Positions 1-8,257 of a stretch of 64,000 nucleotides of DNA are shown piece after piece. The translations under genes were made by a program, and so were the position numbers. The notes under the pieces are model-generated. The model ran no database searches. It was not told the DNA's origin and saw only the letters and a program-made list of their open reading frames with translations. This DNA is from Paucibacter sp. B2R-40 (GTDB lineage: Bacteria > Pseudomonadota > Gammaproteobacteria > Burkholderiales > Burkholderiaceae_C): positions 1 to 64,000 of the forward strand of contig NZ_JAJIRP010000013.1 of NCBI RefSeq assembly GCF_025717555.1. Direction: 5' to 3'. Numbering within the stretch: position 1 is the first letter of the stretch; each line of letters begins with the position of its first letter.

Positions 1-1
1 C

Positions 2-469
2 CTGAGCAATTCGGCCGGTGTGTTTCGCAGCATGCGGGCGGAGCTCAAGCAGATGGTGGCGCAGGGTCGCGGAGGTGCGATCGTCAATGTGGGCTCGATC
101 GCCGGGCTGACCGGCCTGGCCGGCAACCCGGCTTATGTGGCCAGCAAGCATGCGGTGACCGGCCTGACGCGCAATGCGGCGATCGACTATGCGCCCTACG
201 GCATTCGCGTCAATTCGGTCAATATGGCCGCGACCGACACGCCGATGGTGGCGCGCGCAACCGAGCTCGTGATGGCCGCGAGCAAGGCGGCGAGCCGCCC
301 CGGCATGGGCAGCATCAAGACGCAAAGCGTTCTGGCCTATGCGGACTCCAAGCGCCGGCCGGCCACCGTCGGTGAGCAGGTCGCGGTGATGCTGTTCATG
401 CTGTCGAACGAGGCCTCCAACCTGACCGGCGCGGCTTACGCAACCGACGGCGGCTGGACTGCTTATTGA
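2..469 (+). CDS. SDR family oxidoreductase (5' truncated by window edge)
   Basis: C-terminal two thirds of a classical short-chain dehydrogenase/reductase, an NAD(P)-dependent cytosolic oxidoreductase. The frame is open to the left edge (it reads LSNSAGVF before the first possible internal start at base 20), so the N-terminal Rossmann glycine motif lies outside. The catalytic Ser region (VNVGSIAG) and the Tyr-x3-Lys pair (AYVASKHAV, Tyr at bases 134-136, Lys at 146-148) are visible. They are followed by the usual [15 protein letters not shown] substrate-loop segment and the [11 protein letters not shown]-terminal motif. The substrate cannot be told. The gene is followed after 57 bp by a glutathione S-transferase on the same strand. 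Confidence 0.9.
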   Translation: MSNSAGVFRSMRAELKQMVAQGRGGAIVNVGSIAGLTGLAGNPAYVASKHAVTGLTRNAAIDYAPYGIRVNSVNMAATDTPMVARATELVMAASKAASRPGMGSIKTQSVLAYADSKRRPATVGEQVAVMLFMLSNEASNLTGAAYATDGGWTAY

Positions 470-526
470 TCACGTGGCGTTGGCCTTGCGGCCTCCAAGC
501 TCTCCACTCGCAACAAAGGCCTCACC

Positions 527-1138
527 ATGATCGAAATCCACCACCTGAACGAATCCCGCTCGCGCCGCATCACCTGGATGCTGGAAGAGCTGGGCCAGCC
601 CTACGAAGTGATCAGTTACCAGCGTGACGCGGTGACCCGCTTGGCGCCGCCGGAGCTGATGGCGATTCACCCGCTGGGCAAGGCGCCGGTGCTGCGTGAT
701 GGCGGGCTGGTGATGATCGAGTCGGGCGCCATCATCGAGTATCTGGTGCGCCGCTATGGCAATGGCCGCTTCGCACCGGTGCTCGGCACGCCGGACTACA
801 ACCGCTATAGCCAGTTCTTGCACTATGCTGAGGGCTCGGCGATGTTGCCGCTGATGCTCAAGCTCTATGTCGGGCGCCTGGGCGAGGCCGGCGCGCCGCT
901 GCAGCCGCGCATCAGCAGCGAGTTGCAAAATCATCTGGGCTATCTGGAAGCCGAATTGGAAGGGCGGGACTACTTTGTCGGCGATCAGCTCAGCGGCGCC
1001 GATGTGCAGCTGTCTTTCGTCGCGCAGATCGCGGTCAAAGGCGCGCCGGCCGAGGCTTATCCGAATTTGCGGCGTTTCGTGGCCATGCTGGAGGCGCGGC
1101 CTGCCTACAAAAGAGCGATCTTGCGCAGCGGTGCCTAA
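527..1138 (+). CDS. Glutathione S-transferase family protein
   Basis: A 203-residue protein of normal length for a cytosolic GST. The N-terminal thioredoxin-like domain (about residues 1-80) begins IEIHHLNESRSRRITWMLEELG, where the N-terminal Ser/Arg region is the likely glutathione-activating site. It contains the cis-Pro segment GKAPVLRDGG and the ESGAIIEYL glutathione gamma-glutamyl contact. The rest is the all-helical C-terminal domain with the GDQLSGADVQLSF N-capping box. The ATG at 527 gives the canonical N-terminus. It probably conjugates or reduces an electrophilic substrate. It may be cotranscribed with the SDR gene 57 bp upstream. Confidence 0.9.
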   Translation: MIEIHHLNESRSRRITWMLEELGQPYEVISYQRDAVTRLAPPELMAIHPLGKAPVLRDGGLVMIESGAIIEYLVRRYGNGRFAPVLGTPDYNRYSQFLHYAEGSAMLPLMLKLYVGRLGEAGAPLQPRISSELQNHLGYLEAELEGRDYFVGDQLSGADVQLSFVAQIAVKGAPAEAYPNLRRFVAMLEARPAYKRAILRSGA

Positions 1139-1242
1139 GCGTTGGAATCAATTCAGGCCGGCCAATCTGCAACTCGTCGCACCAGGCTGGCTGCACACTG
1201 AGGCGGGCGCCACAATTGCCGGCATCGATTCACTCCCAACGT

Positions 1243-2268
1243 ATGCCCATGCAAACTCAAAACCCACGCCGCTCACGCGCCTTTCTGGCCGCACTGACCT
1301 TGCTGACCGCGTTGGGTTCGGCCCAGGCAACGATCTTCAAGGACAAAGAACTCGACGCACTCTCGGACGCGAACAAGTTCGCCGAGCTGGAGCGTCTGGC
1401 GCAGACGCGGCTGAAGGCCAATCCGGCCGATGCCGAGGCCAGCGCGGCCTTGTCGCTGGCGTTGTCATCCTTGGACAGCAGCGACAAGAAGCGCGTCGAG
1501 GCTGGCGCAAACCAGGCCAAGGCTTGTGTCGAGCAGCACCCGACCGTGGCGGTGTGTCAGCTGGTCACGGCGCAAAGCCTGAATGTGCAGATGGGCAGCG
1601 CCGGCATGTTCAAGATGGCCTCGATGCTGGGTGACATCAAGGCGGCGCTGATCCGCACGCTGGAGTTGGAACCGAGCATGGCGATGGCACGCATCCAGCT
1701 GGCCAAGCTCTATTTGTTTGCGCCAGGCATGCTGGGCGGCAGCGTCGCGAAAGCGCGTGAGCTGGAAGCGGCGGTGCATAACAGCCAACCCGAACAGGCC
1801 CGCATCATCCGCATCAACATCGCCGCCGAAGGCAAGAAATGGGCCGAGATGGAGGCCGAGTTGCTGGCGCTCAAACCCGCCAAAGACGTGACGCTGCTGG
1901 ACGAGTCACGCAGCGCCTATTTGCAGCTGGCCACGCATTACCTGAAGGACGAAAAGGACTTCACCAAGGCCAAAAGCTTGTTCGAGCAACTGCAGCGCGA
2001 GCAGCCCAGTCAAGCGGCCGGCGTCTATGGGCTGGGGCGAGTGCACGGCGAAATGGGCCAGTTCGACGAGGCGGTGCGCCTGTTCGAACGCGCCAGGACG
2101 CTCGAAGGTGCGGATGATTTGCCGATCGACCACCGCCTGGGTGACGCTTTGCTGGCCAAGGGCGACAAGCCGCAAGCCAAGGCCGCCTACGAGCGCTTCC
2201 TCACCAAGAAGAACGCCAACCCCAATAACGTCGACGCTGCACGCAAGAGTCTGGCCAAGCTGAGCTGA
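1243..2268 (+). CDS. Periplasmic TPR-containing protein of unknown role
   Basis: A 341-residue protein. The start at ATG 1243 gives MPMQTQNPRRSRAFLAALTL, a typical signal peptide with cleavage expected after LGSAQA. The upstream TTG at 1216 would extend it without benefit. The mature part is helical and Ala/Leu/Lys-rich with TPR-like helix pairs: NPADAEASAALSLAL near residue 60, FTKAKSLFEQLQREQPSQAAGVYGL near 240, and FDEAVRLFERARTLEG near 275. A role as a periplasmic scaffold is inferred from the fold. No enzymatic domain is visible. The gene stands alone, converging on the methyltransferase. Confidence 0.75.
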   Translation: MPMQTQNPRRSRAFLAALTLLTALGSAQATIFKDKELDALSDANKFAELERLAQTRLKANPADAEASAALSLALSSLDSSDKKRVEAGANQAKACVEQHPTVAVCQLVTAQSLNVQMGSAGMFKMASMLGDIKAALIRTLELEPSMAMARIQLAKLYLFAPGMLGGSVAKARELEAAVHNSQPEQARIIRINIAAEGKKWAEMEAELLALKPAKDVTLLDESRSAYLQLATHYLKDEKDFTKAKSLFEQLQREQPSQAAGVYGLGRVHGEMGQFDEAVRLFERARTLEGADDLPIDHRLGDALLAKGDKPQAKAAYERFLTKKNANPNNVDAARKSLAKLS

Positions 2269-2270
2269 GG

Positions 2271-2290
2271 CGGCCGCCGGCCTTCTTTTT
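2271..2290 (+). terminator. Weak terminator-like hairpin after the TPR gene
   Basis: A short GGCC-GCC-GGCC stem is followed by a T-rich stretch. It sits right after the stop of the TPR gene and before the convergent methyltransferase. The stem is only 4 bp, so it would be weak. The T-rich part is also the first of three GGCCTTCTTTT-like units spaced 13 bp apart (2279-2315). Confidence 0.3.
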
Positions 2291-2314
2291 AGGCCTTCTT
2301 TTCGGGCCTGCTTT

Positions 2315-2971
2315 TCAGGCTTTGGTAAATTGGAGCCAGATCTCGGGCTCTCTGAAACTATCGAAGCTGACCTTCATCAATTTGAAGCCGGCATTTTCAA
2401 AGTAGCGAATCACGGTGGCCCCGTCGTCTTCGATCGGAGTGCCGAGTTCGTATTTGGCGCCGTGCGCTTCGTCGTTCCAGTGGCCCGGGTCAGGGTAGGG
2501 CAGCACGACGAGCAGGGCGCCCTCGGCATGCAAAATCCGGTGAAACTCCGCCAGCACCTTGGCTGGCTGATAAGCATGCTCGAGCGAGTGCGAGGAGTAG
2601 ACGATGTGCAAGGACTCGTTCTCGAAGCAGCCGAGATCATGCATATCGCATTCCATCACCGGGTAGCCGCTTTGCCGCGCCATCTCCAGCTTGGCGGGGT
2701 TGAGCTCCACGCCGACGAGGTTGGTAAAGCCCATTTTTTTGAAATGGCGCAGGCCCACGCCATCGCCGCAGGCAATGTCGGCGATGCGCAGATCGTGCGG
2801 CAGGTCGGCAAAGGTCGCGTTGAGGTAGCGCTGTTGGCCCAGTTCCCATTTGGGCACCGTTATTTCATGCGAGGCCCATTTATCGGTCTGGTAGCCCAGA
2901 TAGGTCTGGTAGTCCGGGACGATGTCCTGGTAAGTTCTGGTGGCCTGTTGCGGGCCGGACGCTGAGCTCAT
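2315..2971 (-). CDS. Class I SAM-dependent methyltransferase
   Basis: A 218-residue protein. A SAM-binding Rossmann core starts near residue 55 with motif I IADIACGDGVGLRHF, then the acidic end of strand 2 (VGVELN), the motif II-like MECDMHDL, and the later strand HIVYSSHSLEHAYQP. This is the Methyltransf_11-type pattern in which SLEH sits before the lid helix. The substrate is unknown; the lack of any membrane segment suggests a cytosolic small-molecule or lipid-precursor methyltransferase. It is transcribed alone, and its last codons overlap the repeated T-rich units at 2279-2315. Confidence 0.85.
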   Translation of the reverse strand: MSSASGPQQATRTYQDIVPDYQTYLGYQTDKWASHEITVPKWELGQQRYLNATFADLPHDLRIADIACGDGVGLRHFKKMGFTNLVGVELNPAKLEMARQSGYPVMECDMHDLGCFENESLHIVYSSHSLEHAYQPAKVLAEFHRILHAEGALLVVLPYPDPGHWNDEAHGAKYELGTPIEDDGATVIRYFENAGFKLMKVSFDSFREPEIWLQFTKA

Positions 2972-3081
2972 GCGGGTCTCCGTTTGCGGGGATCACAGAA
3001 GTCAATACGGTAGCGACCGTTCCATGGCTTGATCGCGGGAAAAGATGGCCGGCCCGGGCCTATCTGTCAGAGGCTCATCGG

Positions 3082-3465
3082 TCAAAGACCTAACCAAGGG
3101 CTGCGTGTGACCGACACCGCCACCATATAGGCCAAGAGCAGCAGCGAGACGAAGTAGGCCGGCAGGTGGAAGCGGCTGCTGCCCATCGCCATATGAGCGC
3201 TGAAGGTGTAGGCCACCAGAGCCAGCAGCTTGGCCAGTAGCCAAGCGTCACGCAAAAACGGGTTCAGATACAGCAGCACCCACAGACTCAGGCCGGTGAT
3301 GGTCAGCAAAAAGTCGATGCCGAAGACCAGTGTGCGCACGCGTTCGTCCATTGCCCAGGCGCGGCCGAATTGAAAGGCCAAGCCGCGCACCAAAAACATC
3401 GCCACGCTGAACCAGGCCAGCACGGTGTGGATTTGGCCCATCTGAAAATCGAAGGAATAGCCCAT
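3082..3465 (-). CDS. SirB2-like integral membrane protein
   Basis: A 127-residue protein with four predicted membrane segments (about residues 8-28, 43-65, 72-92, 100-120). The N-terminal pattern IHTVLAWFSVAMFLVRGL and the internal LTITGLSLWVLLYLNPF match the SirB/SirB2 family, small inner-membrane proteins of unknown biochemical role named for a Salmonella gene. Several conserved-looking Arg and His residues lie near helix ends (H13, R23, H90). The gene is monocistronic and divergent from the TelA cluster; the 155 bp between the two starts hold the palindromes described separately. Confidence 0.75.
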   Translation of the reverse strand: MGYSFDFQMGQIHTVLAWFSVAMFLVRGLAFQFGRAWAMDERVRTLVFGIDFLLTITGLSLWVLLYLNPFLRDAWLLAKLLALVAYTFSAHMAMGSSRFHLPAYFVSLLLLAYMVAVSVTRSPWLGL

Positions 3466-3580
3466 GGCGTCTGGCCCTTTCTTGGTGCGAGAGCTTGGCC
3501 AGCGCGGGCAAGGCTGTCAAGCCGGGCTTGCCATGAGGCGCACTCTTCCTGTCACAAAAAATTCATCATTCATCGCTTGC

Positions 3581-3606
3581 TGACGTCATCACATGACGAT
3601 ATCGTC
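3581..3606. promoter_or_regulatory. Two palindromes upstream of the TelA cluster
   Basis: TGACGTCA (3581-3588) and GACGATATCGTC (3595-3606) are both perfect palindromes, separated by 6 bp. They end 15-36 bp before the possible starts of the first gene of the cluster. They share the half-sequence TGACG repeated 13 bp apart. The position suits a repressor or activator site controlling the 3.6-8.2 kb operon or the divergent SirB2-like gene. No regulator gene is adjacent, so this is inference from symmetry and position. Confidence 0.45.
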
Positions 3607-3626
3607 TGAGTCCGAAATCAGTGTTG

Positions 3627-4766
3627 ATGGGAGTCAGCCCCTTGGACCTTCGTAAACTTGTTGCCCCGACTCTGGCCGCTGTCTTGTTTGCGGCCGTAGG
3701 CGGCGGCATCTGGTACTCCAATACCCGCTTGGGCGCACAGCAGGCTATTGAGGCTTCGGCGCAAGCCAAGCAGGCGCAGCAGGTCGTGCTGCGCGGCCTG
3801 ATCGGCTCTGAAAAAGAAGCCTTCTTTGCCGACCAACGCGTGAAACAAGCGCTTGCCGCACATGGCATCAGCGTCGTGGTGGAGAAGGCCGGCTCGCGCG
3901 AGATTGCCGGCCGCTTCGACCCCAAGCAGTACGACTTCGGCTTCCCCTCCGGCGCGCCCGCCGCGCAACAACTCAAGGCCGCGGCCAAGGCGGCCAGTGT
4001 CTACAATCCCTTCTACACGCCCATTGTGTTCGCCAGCTGGCGGCCGATTGCGGAGATCTTGGTGGCCAATGGCATCGCCGCCAAGCAAGGGGATTTCTAC
4101 TATGTGGTCGATCTGCCGGCCTTGATCGCCTTGATCGACAAGGGAGCCCGCTGGCGCGATCTGCGTAAGAGCGAGGCCTTCGCCACCGGCAAGGCGGTGT
4201 TGATCAATTCGACCGATGTGCGCACCTCCAACTCGGCCGCCATGTACCTGGCGCTGGCCAGTTATCTGGCCAATGAGCAGCAAATCGTGCAGAGCGCCGC
4301 TGAGGTCGACAAGGTGATGCCGGTGCTGGCGCCGCTGTTCCTGCGCCAGGGCTTTCAGGAGCAAAGCTCGGCCGGGCCGTTTGAAGACTATCTGGCCCTG
4401 GGCATGGGCAAGGCACCGCTGCTGGTGGCCTATGAGTCGCAGATGGTCGAGTTCTGGCTCAAGAACCCCGAGCGCTTGAAGAGCGAGATGGTGCTGCTGT
4501 ATCCAAAGCCGACGGTGTTCTCCAAACATGTCTTGGTGCCTTACACGCCGGGCGGGGTGCGCTTGGGTGAAGCCTTGGAGACCGACCCCAAGCTGCGCGA
4601 ACTGGCGCATGAATATGGTTTCCGCACTGGTGGTGACGTGAAGGGCCCGGAAACTTGGGCCCTGCGCGGCATCAAGGCGCCCGAAGTCTTGGTCGACGTG
4701 ATCGACCCGCCCAGTTACGAATGGCTCGAACGCATGATTCAAGGCGTTGAGAGCAAGTTCAAGTGA
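3627..4766 (+). CDS. Membrane-anchored solute-binding-like protein of the TelA cluster
   Basis: About 379 residues. One N-terminal membrane segment (LRKLVAPTLAAVLFAAVGGG) is followed directly by a periplasmic domain with the two-lobed binding-protein look. Recognisable parts are GSEKEAFFADQRVKQAL, the YDFGFPSGAPAAQQL ligand-loop style segment, a hinge-like VLINSTDVRTSNSAAMYLAL, and LVAYESQMVEFW. The closest general class is the type 2 periplasmic binding fold. No permease or ATPase gene is nearby, so it is unlikely to feed an ABC importer. Start choice is open: GTG 3621, ATG 3627, or TTG 3642, which has the best Shine-Dalgarno (GGGAG, 8-nt spacer). First gene of a four-gene operon with TelA, a VWA lipoprotein and an XpaC-like protein. 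Confidence 0.7.
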   Translation: MGVSPLDLRKLVAPTLAAVLFAAVGGGIWYSNTRLGAQQAIEASAQAKQAQQVVLRGLIGSEKEAFFADQRVKQALAAHGISVVVEKAGSREIAGRFDPKQYDFGFPSGAPAAQQLKAAAKAASVYNPFYTPIVFASWRPIAEILVANGIAAKQGDFYYVVDLPALIALIDKGARWRDLRKSEAFATGKAVLINSTDVRTSNSAAMYLALASYLANEQQIVQSAAEVDKVMPVLAPLFLRQGFQEQSSAGPFEDYLALGMGKAPLLVAYESQMVEFWLKNPERLKSEMVLLYPKPTVFSKHVLVPYTPGGVRLGEALETDPKLRELAHEYGFRTGGDVKGPETWALRGIKAPEVLVDVIDPPSYEWLERMIQGVESKFK

Positions 4767-4788
4767 TTCATTTTGTAGAGGTGTTCCC

Positions 4789-6018
4789 ATGAGCAATTCC
4801 GCGCCCCAGACCAGCACTACCGAACTCTCACCGCCCAACGCCTTCACGCTCGAAGCGCCGGCCGCCGTCTTGCCCATGCCTATCGAGTCGGCCAGCGGCA
4901 AAGTGCGGCTGAAGGCCGACGACGTCACGCTGCTGGACAAGCAAGTGGCGCAGTTCATTGACGACATCAGCGCGCATGACAGCCAAGACCCCAAGTTCAA
5001 GGAGGCGCTGGAGCGCATCCATTCAATGGGTGTCAAGGACATCGAGGCTTCGGCCTCGGTGTCTAACCGCATGCTTGAGCGGCCGGTAGGCTCGCTGAAG
5101 AACGGCGGCTTCGACCAGGGCGCGCAGATTGGCCAGTCGCTGATCGACCTGCGCCGCACGGTCGAGTCGCTGGACCCGTCGCGCCAAGGTGATCTGTTCA
5201 GCGCCCGCAAGCTGCTGGGCTTTATCCCGCTGGGCAATAAGCTGGTCGATTACTTTGACCGTTATCAGTCCGCGCAAGGCCATCTGAACGCGATCATCGA
5301 GTCGCTCAAGCGCGGCAAGGATGAGCTGCTGCGCGATAACGTCTCGATTGAGCAGGAGAAGGTTAACCTGTGGGGCTTGATGGAGCGGCTGGAGAAGTAT
5401 CTGCACATCGGCAAGAAGCTCGACGTGGAACTCGACAACAAGGTCCGTCTACTGGACGCCAGCGACCCCGAGAAGGCTCGCGTCGTGCGCGAGGAAATGC
5501 TGTTCTACACGCGCCAGAAAGTGACCGATCTGCTGACCCAGATGGCCGTCAATGTGCAGGGTTATCTGGCCCTGGACTTGATCCGCAAGAACAATCTGGA
5601 GTTGATGAAGGGCGTCGACCGGGCTACCACCACCACGGTCTCGGCGCTGCGCACCGCCGTCATCGTCGCGCAGGCGCTGAACAACCAAAAGCTGGTGCTC
5701 GACCAGATCAGCGCGCTCAACACCACGACCGGCAACCTGATCGCATCCACCAGCGAGATGCTGCGCGATCAAAGTGCTGCCATCCATCAGCAAGCGGCGT
5801 CCAGCACGATTGAGATCGCCAAACTGCAACAAGCCTTTGCCAATATCTACCAGACCATGGACGCCATCGGCGACTTCAAGACCAAGGCGCTGGACGCGAT
5901 GCAGACAACGGTCAACACGCTGAGCGACGAAGTCGCCAAGAGCAGGACTTATCTGGAGCGCGCGCGCAGCCAAGCCTCGGCCGCCGCGCTGCAAGCGCCC
6001 GGCGAGGTCAAGCTGTGA
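4789..6018 (+). CDS. telA: TelA family toxic-anion-resistance protein
   Basis: A 409-residue soluble protein, rich in long amphipathic helices. It matches the TelA/KlaA/YaaN family by length and by segments such as GFIPLGNKLVDYFDRYQSAQ, HLNAIIESLKRGKDELLRDN, KVNLWGLMERLEKYL and the C-terminal coiled coil. The ATG at 4789 follows AGAGG with correct spacing; a TTG extension at 4747 would overlap the previous gene. The family was named from tellurite resistance, but its chromosomal members are tied to general envelope or antimicrobial stress. The mechanism is not established. It sits 22 bp after the binding-protein gene, and its stop overlaps the next start (GTGA). Confidence 0.9.
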   Translation: MSNSAPQTSTTELSPPNAFTLEAPAAVLPMPIESASGKVRLKADDVTLLDKQVAQFIDDISAHDSQDPKFKEALERIHSMGVKDIEASASVSNRMLERPVGSLKNGGFDQGAQIGQSLIDLRRTVESLDPSRQGDLFSARKLLGFIPLGNKLVDYFDRYQSAQGHLNAIIESLKRGKDELLRDNVSIEQEKVNLWGLMERLEKYLHIGKKLDVELDNKVRLLDASDPEKARVVREEMLFYTRQKVTDLLTQMAVNVQGYLALDLIRKNNLELMKGVDRATTTTVSALRTAVIVAQALNNQKLVLDQISALNTTTGNLIASTSEMLRDQSAAIHQQAASSTIEIAKLQQAFANIYQTMDAIGDFKTKALDAMQTTVNTLSDEVAKSRTYLERARSQASAAALQAPGEVKL

Positions 6019-7601
6019 GGCGCTGGCCGGCAACTTGGCTGTTGGCGAGCGCGGCGGTCCTGCTGGCCCTGCAGGGTTGCGGCAAGCGCGATGCCGACAA
6101 GGAGGCCGAAGCCGCCAAAGCTGCACAAGCCGTCCGCCCGGTATTCAGCATCCTGGCGGGCTCCGAGCTGAAGGATCTGGAAGCCCCCATCGTCGCGGCT
6201 GCTTCGGCCGCCGGCGTCGAGATCAAACTCAGCTATGCGGGCACGCTGGAGATCGTCGAACGCGTCAATGCCGGTGAGCAGTTCGATGCCATCCTGCCGG
6301 CCAATGGCGCCTACCCCGCACTGGCGCTGAACAGCAAACCGCTGGCGCGCGAGAAGCTTTTCTACTCGCGCATCGCGCTGGGCGTCAAACCCGCCAAGCT
6401 CAAAGCCTTGGGCTGGGACAGCAAGCCACCCGGCTGGAACGAGATCGCCGCCGCCGCCGGCACGGGCAAGCTGCGCTACGCGATGACCAATGCCAGCAGC
6501 TCCAACACCGGCATGAGCGCGCTGTTTGCGGTCGCCTCGGCCTCGGCCGGCAAGAGCGAGGACCTGGGCGTCGAGGACGTCAAAGCGGACGTGATCAAGG
6601 CCTTTTTGTCCGGGCAGAAGTTGACGGCCGGCAGCTCGGGCTGGTTGGCCGAGGCTTTTGTCAAAGCGCCACAAGACATCGACGCGATGATCAACTACGA
6701 GGCCGTCATCCTGCGTGCCAACGAACGCTTGGGCGCGGCCGACCAGCTCAGCCTGATCTACCCGCGCGACGGCATGATCTCGGCCGACTACCCGCTGATG
6801 CTCTTGAACGCCGACAAGCGCGAGCCCTACAACAGCCTGGTGGCCGCACTCAAGGGCGCGCCCTTCCAGCGCGATGCGCTATCGGCGGCGTTTTTGCGAC
6901 CGGCCAACCCCGAGGTGAAGGCCGCTGCTGCCTTGCCGACGGCGGCGGTCGCGGAGCTGTCGTTTCCGAATCGCCTGGAGGTGATCGATGCGGTGCTGGC
7001 CAACTACCAGTCCGCATGGCGCCGCCCGGCCACTTCGATCTTTGTGCTGGACATCAGCGGCTCTATGAGCGGCGAGCGCATTGTGGCCATGCGCGAGGCG
7101 CTCAAGGTCCTGGCCGGCGCAGACGTGAGCACCGCCTCGGCGCGCTACGCGGCTTTTCAGGCGCGCGAGCGAGTGGTCTTGATCGCCTTTGACGACCGGG
7201 TCGAAGCGCCGCTCTGGGTGCGCTTTGAAGATGGCGATCTGGAGGCTGCACGCGCCAGCATCCGCAGCCGCGCCGAAGCGCTGTCGCCACGCGGCGGCAC
7301 GGCGATTTTTTCCGCCCTGGACGCGGCGCAGGCCTTGGCCCGCGAAGAAAAACAGCGCGACCCCGATCGCCTGGTCAGCATCGTCTTGTTGACCGATGGC
7401 GAGAACAATGCCGGCATCAGCTTTGAGGATTTCAAAGCGCGCTACGCCGCTGCCGCGCCGGCGCGGGTCTTCCCGATCCTGTTCGGCGAGGCCAACGTCA
7501 AGCAGATGCAGGCGCTGGCGGCGTCCACCGGCGGGCGCGAGTTCGATGCGCGCAAGGCGAGACTGGCCCAGGTTTTCCGCGAAATTCGTGGCTATCAGTG
7601 A
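6015..7601 (+). CDS. Lipoprotein with binding-protein and von Willebrand A domains
   Basis: A 528-residue protein. The GTG start overlaps the telA stop by four bases. It has a lipoprotein signal with lipobox LALQGC (Cys22). Residues of about 40-310 form a periplasmic binding-protein-like domain (FSILAGSELKDLEAPIV, LPANGAYPALAL, MTNASSSNTGMSALFAVA). Residues of about 338-525 form a VWA domain with an intact MIDAS: DISGS at 346-350, a Thr in RGGTAIFSAL, and DGENN at 461-465. The VWA part should bind a divalent cation and protein partners. The design suggests a lipid-anchored periplasmic sensor or scaffold working with the first gene's binding-like domain. Its ligand is unknown. Confidence 0.85.
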   Translation: MRRWPATWLLASAAVLLALQGCGKRDADKEAEAAKAAQAVRPVFSILAGSELKDLEAPIVAAASAAGVEIKLSYAGTLEIVERVNAGEQFDAILPANGAYPALALNSKPLAREKLFYSRIALGVKPAKLKALGWDSKPPGWNEIAAAAGTGKLRYAMTNASSSNTGMSALFAVASASAGKSEDLGVEDVKADVIKAFLSGQKLTAGSSGWLAEAFVKAPQDIDAMINYEAVILRANERLGAADQLSLIYPRDGMISADYPLMLLNADKREPYNSLVAALKGAPFQRDALSAAFLRPANPEVKAAAALPTAAVAELSFPNRLEVIDAVLANYQSAWRRPATSIFVLDISGSMSGERIVAMREALKVLAGADVSTASARYAAFQARERVVLIAFDDRVEAPLWVRFEDGDLEAARASIRSRAEALSPRGGTAIFSALDAAQALAREEKQRDPDRLVSIVLLTDGENNAGISFEDFKARYAAAAPARVFPILFGEANVKQMQALAASTGGREFDARKARLAQVFREIRGYQ

Positions 7602-7621
7602 CGTCCTGAAGCGGAGCCCTT

Positions 7622-8248
7622 GTGGATAGAACCTTGAAGATGCGCGCGCTGCTGTTCCTCTACAGCAGTGCGAATATTGCCGGCTGCGCGCTGGCGCTGC
7701 TGGGACCGGCGCTCTTGTTTGCCGGCGTGATAGACAGCGGTTGGCTCTTGATCACCGCCGGGCTCTATGTCGGCGGCTGGCTGCTGGGGCGGCGTCCTCC
7801 GGCGCTGGAGCGCCATATCGAGCAGAGCTTGACGGTGGAGCAAACGCTGGCTCGGCTGGATGATTTGGTGGCAGGTGCCCGCCCGCATCTGGCCGATGAG
7901 ATGCGCGCCAGCCTGGACTCGATCCGCAGCTCCGTGGCCGAAGTGTTGCCGCGCCTGCTCGAGAGCGGCAGCGCCGCTAACGATTTATTTACCGTGCGCG
8001 AAACGGTGCTGAGCTATTTGCCCGAGACGCTGGCCAACTACGTCGCGCTGCCGCCGGCCTTTCGCGCGACCCATGTATTGAGCGAAGGCAAGACCGCCAG
8101 ACAGTTGCTGGGCGATCAACTGGCCCTGCTCGACGCCAAGATGAAAGAAGTGGTCGTCAATGTATCGGGCAGCGATGTCAAGGCCTTGTTGGCCAATGGC
8201 GAGTTCCTGCACGCCCGTTTCAACCGCCCCGATTTTTTGCAAGCCTGA
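7622..8248 (+). CDS. XpaC-like two-TM membrane protein of the TelA cluster
   Basis: A 208-residue protein. Two N-terminal membrane helices (about 8-30 and 34-52) are followed by a cytosolic helical domain ending LPETLANYVALPPAF and LLGDQLALLDAKMKEVV. This layout and C-terminal pattern resemble the XpaC family (labelled 5-bromo-4-chloroindolyl phosphate hydrolysis), whose Bacillus member sits directly beside a TelA homologue (xpaC-yaaN). That shared neighbourhood supports the call. The GTG at 7622 has GAAGCGGAG ahead of it; ATG 7640 is the alternative. It closes the four-gene operon and may tether TelA to the inner membrane (inference). Confidence 0.7.
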   Translation: MDRTLKMRALLFLYSSANIAGCALALLGPALLFAGVIDSGWLLITAGLYVGGWLLGRRPPALERHIEQSLTVEQTLARLDDLVAGARPHLADEMRASLDSIRSSVAEVLPRLLESGSAANDLFTVRETVLSYLPETLANYVALPPAFRATHVLSEGKTARQLLGDQLALLDAKMKEVVVNVSGSDVKALLANGEFLHARFNRPDFLQA

Positions 8249-8257
8249 GTTCACACC

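Noticed and set aside
3581-3588. TGACGTCA as a eukaryotic CRE-type site
   Set aside because: The sequence matches by chance; in bacterial DNA only its symmetry and position are meaningful.
3618-5237. 539-codon minus-strand frame opposite the first two genes of the TelA cluster
   Set aside because: Low-complexity translation with no domain; the plus-strand genes have membrane segments, ribosome sites and family matches.
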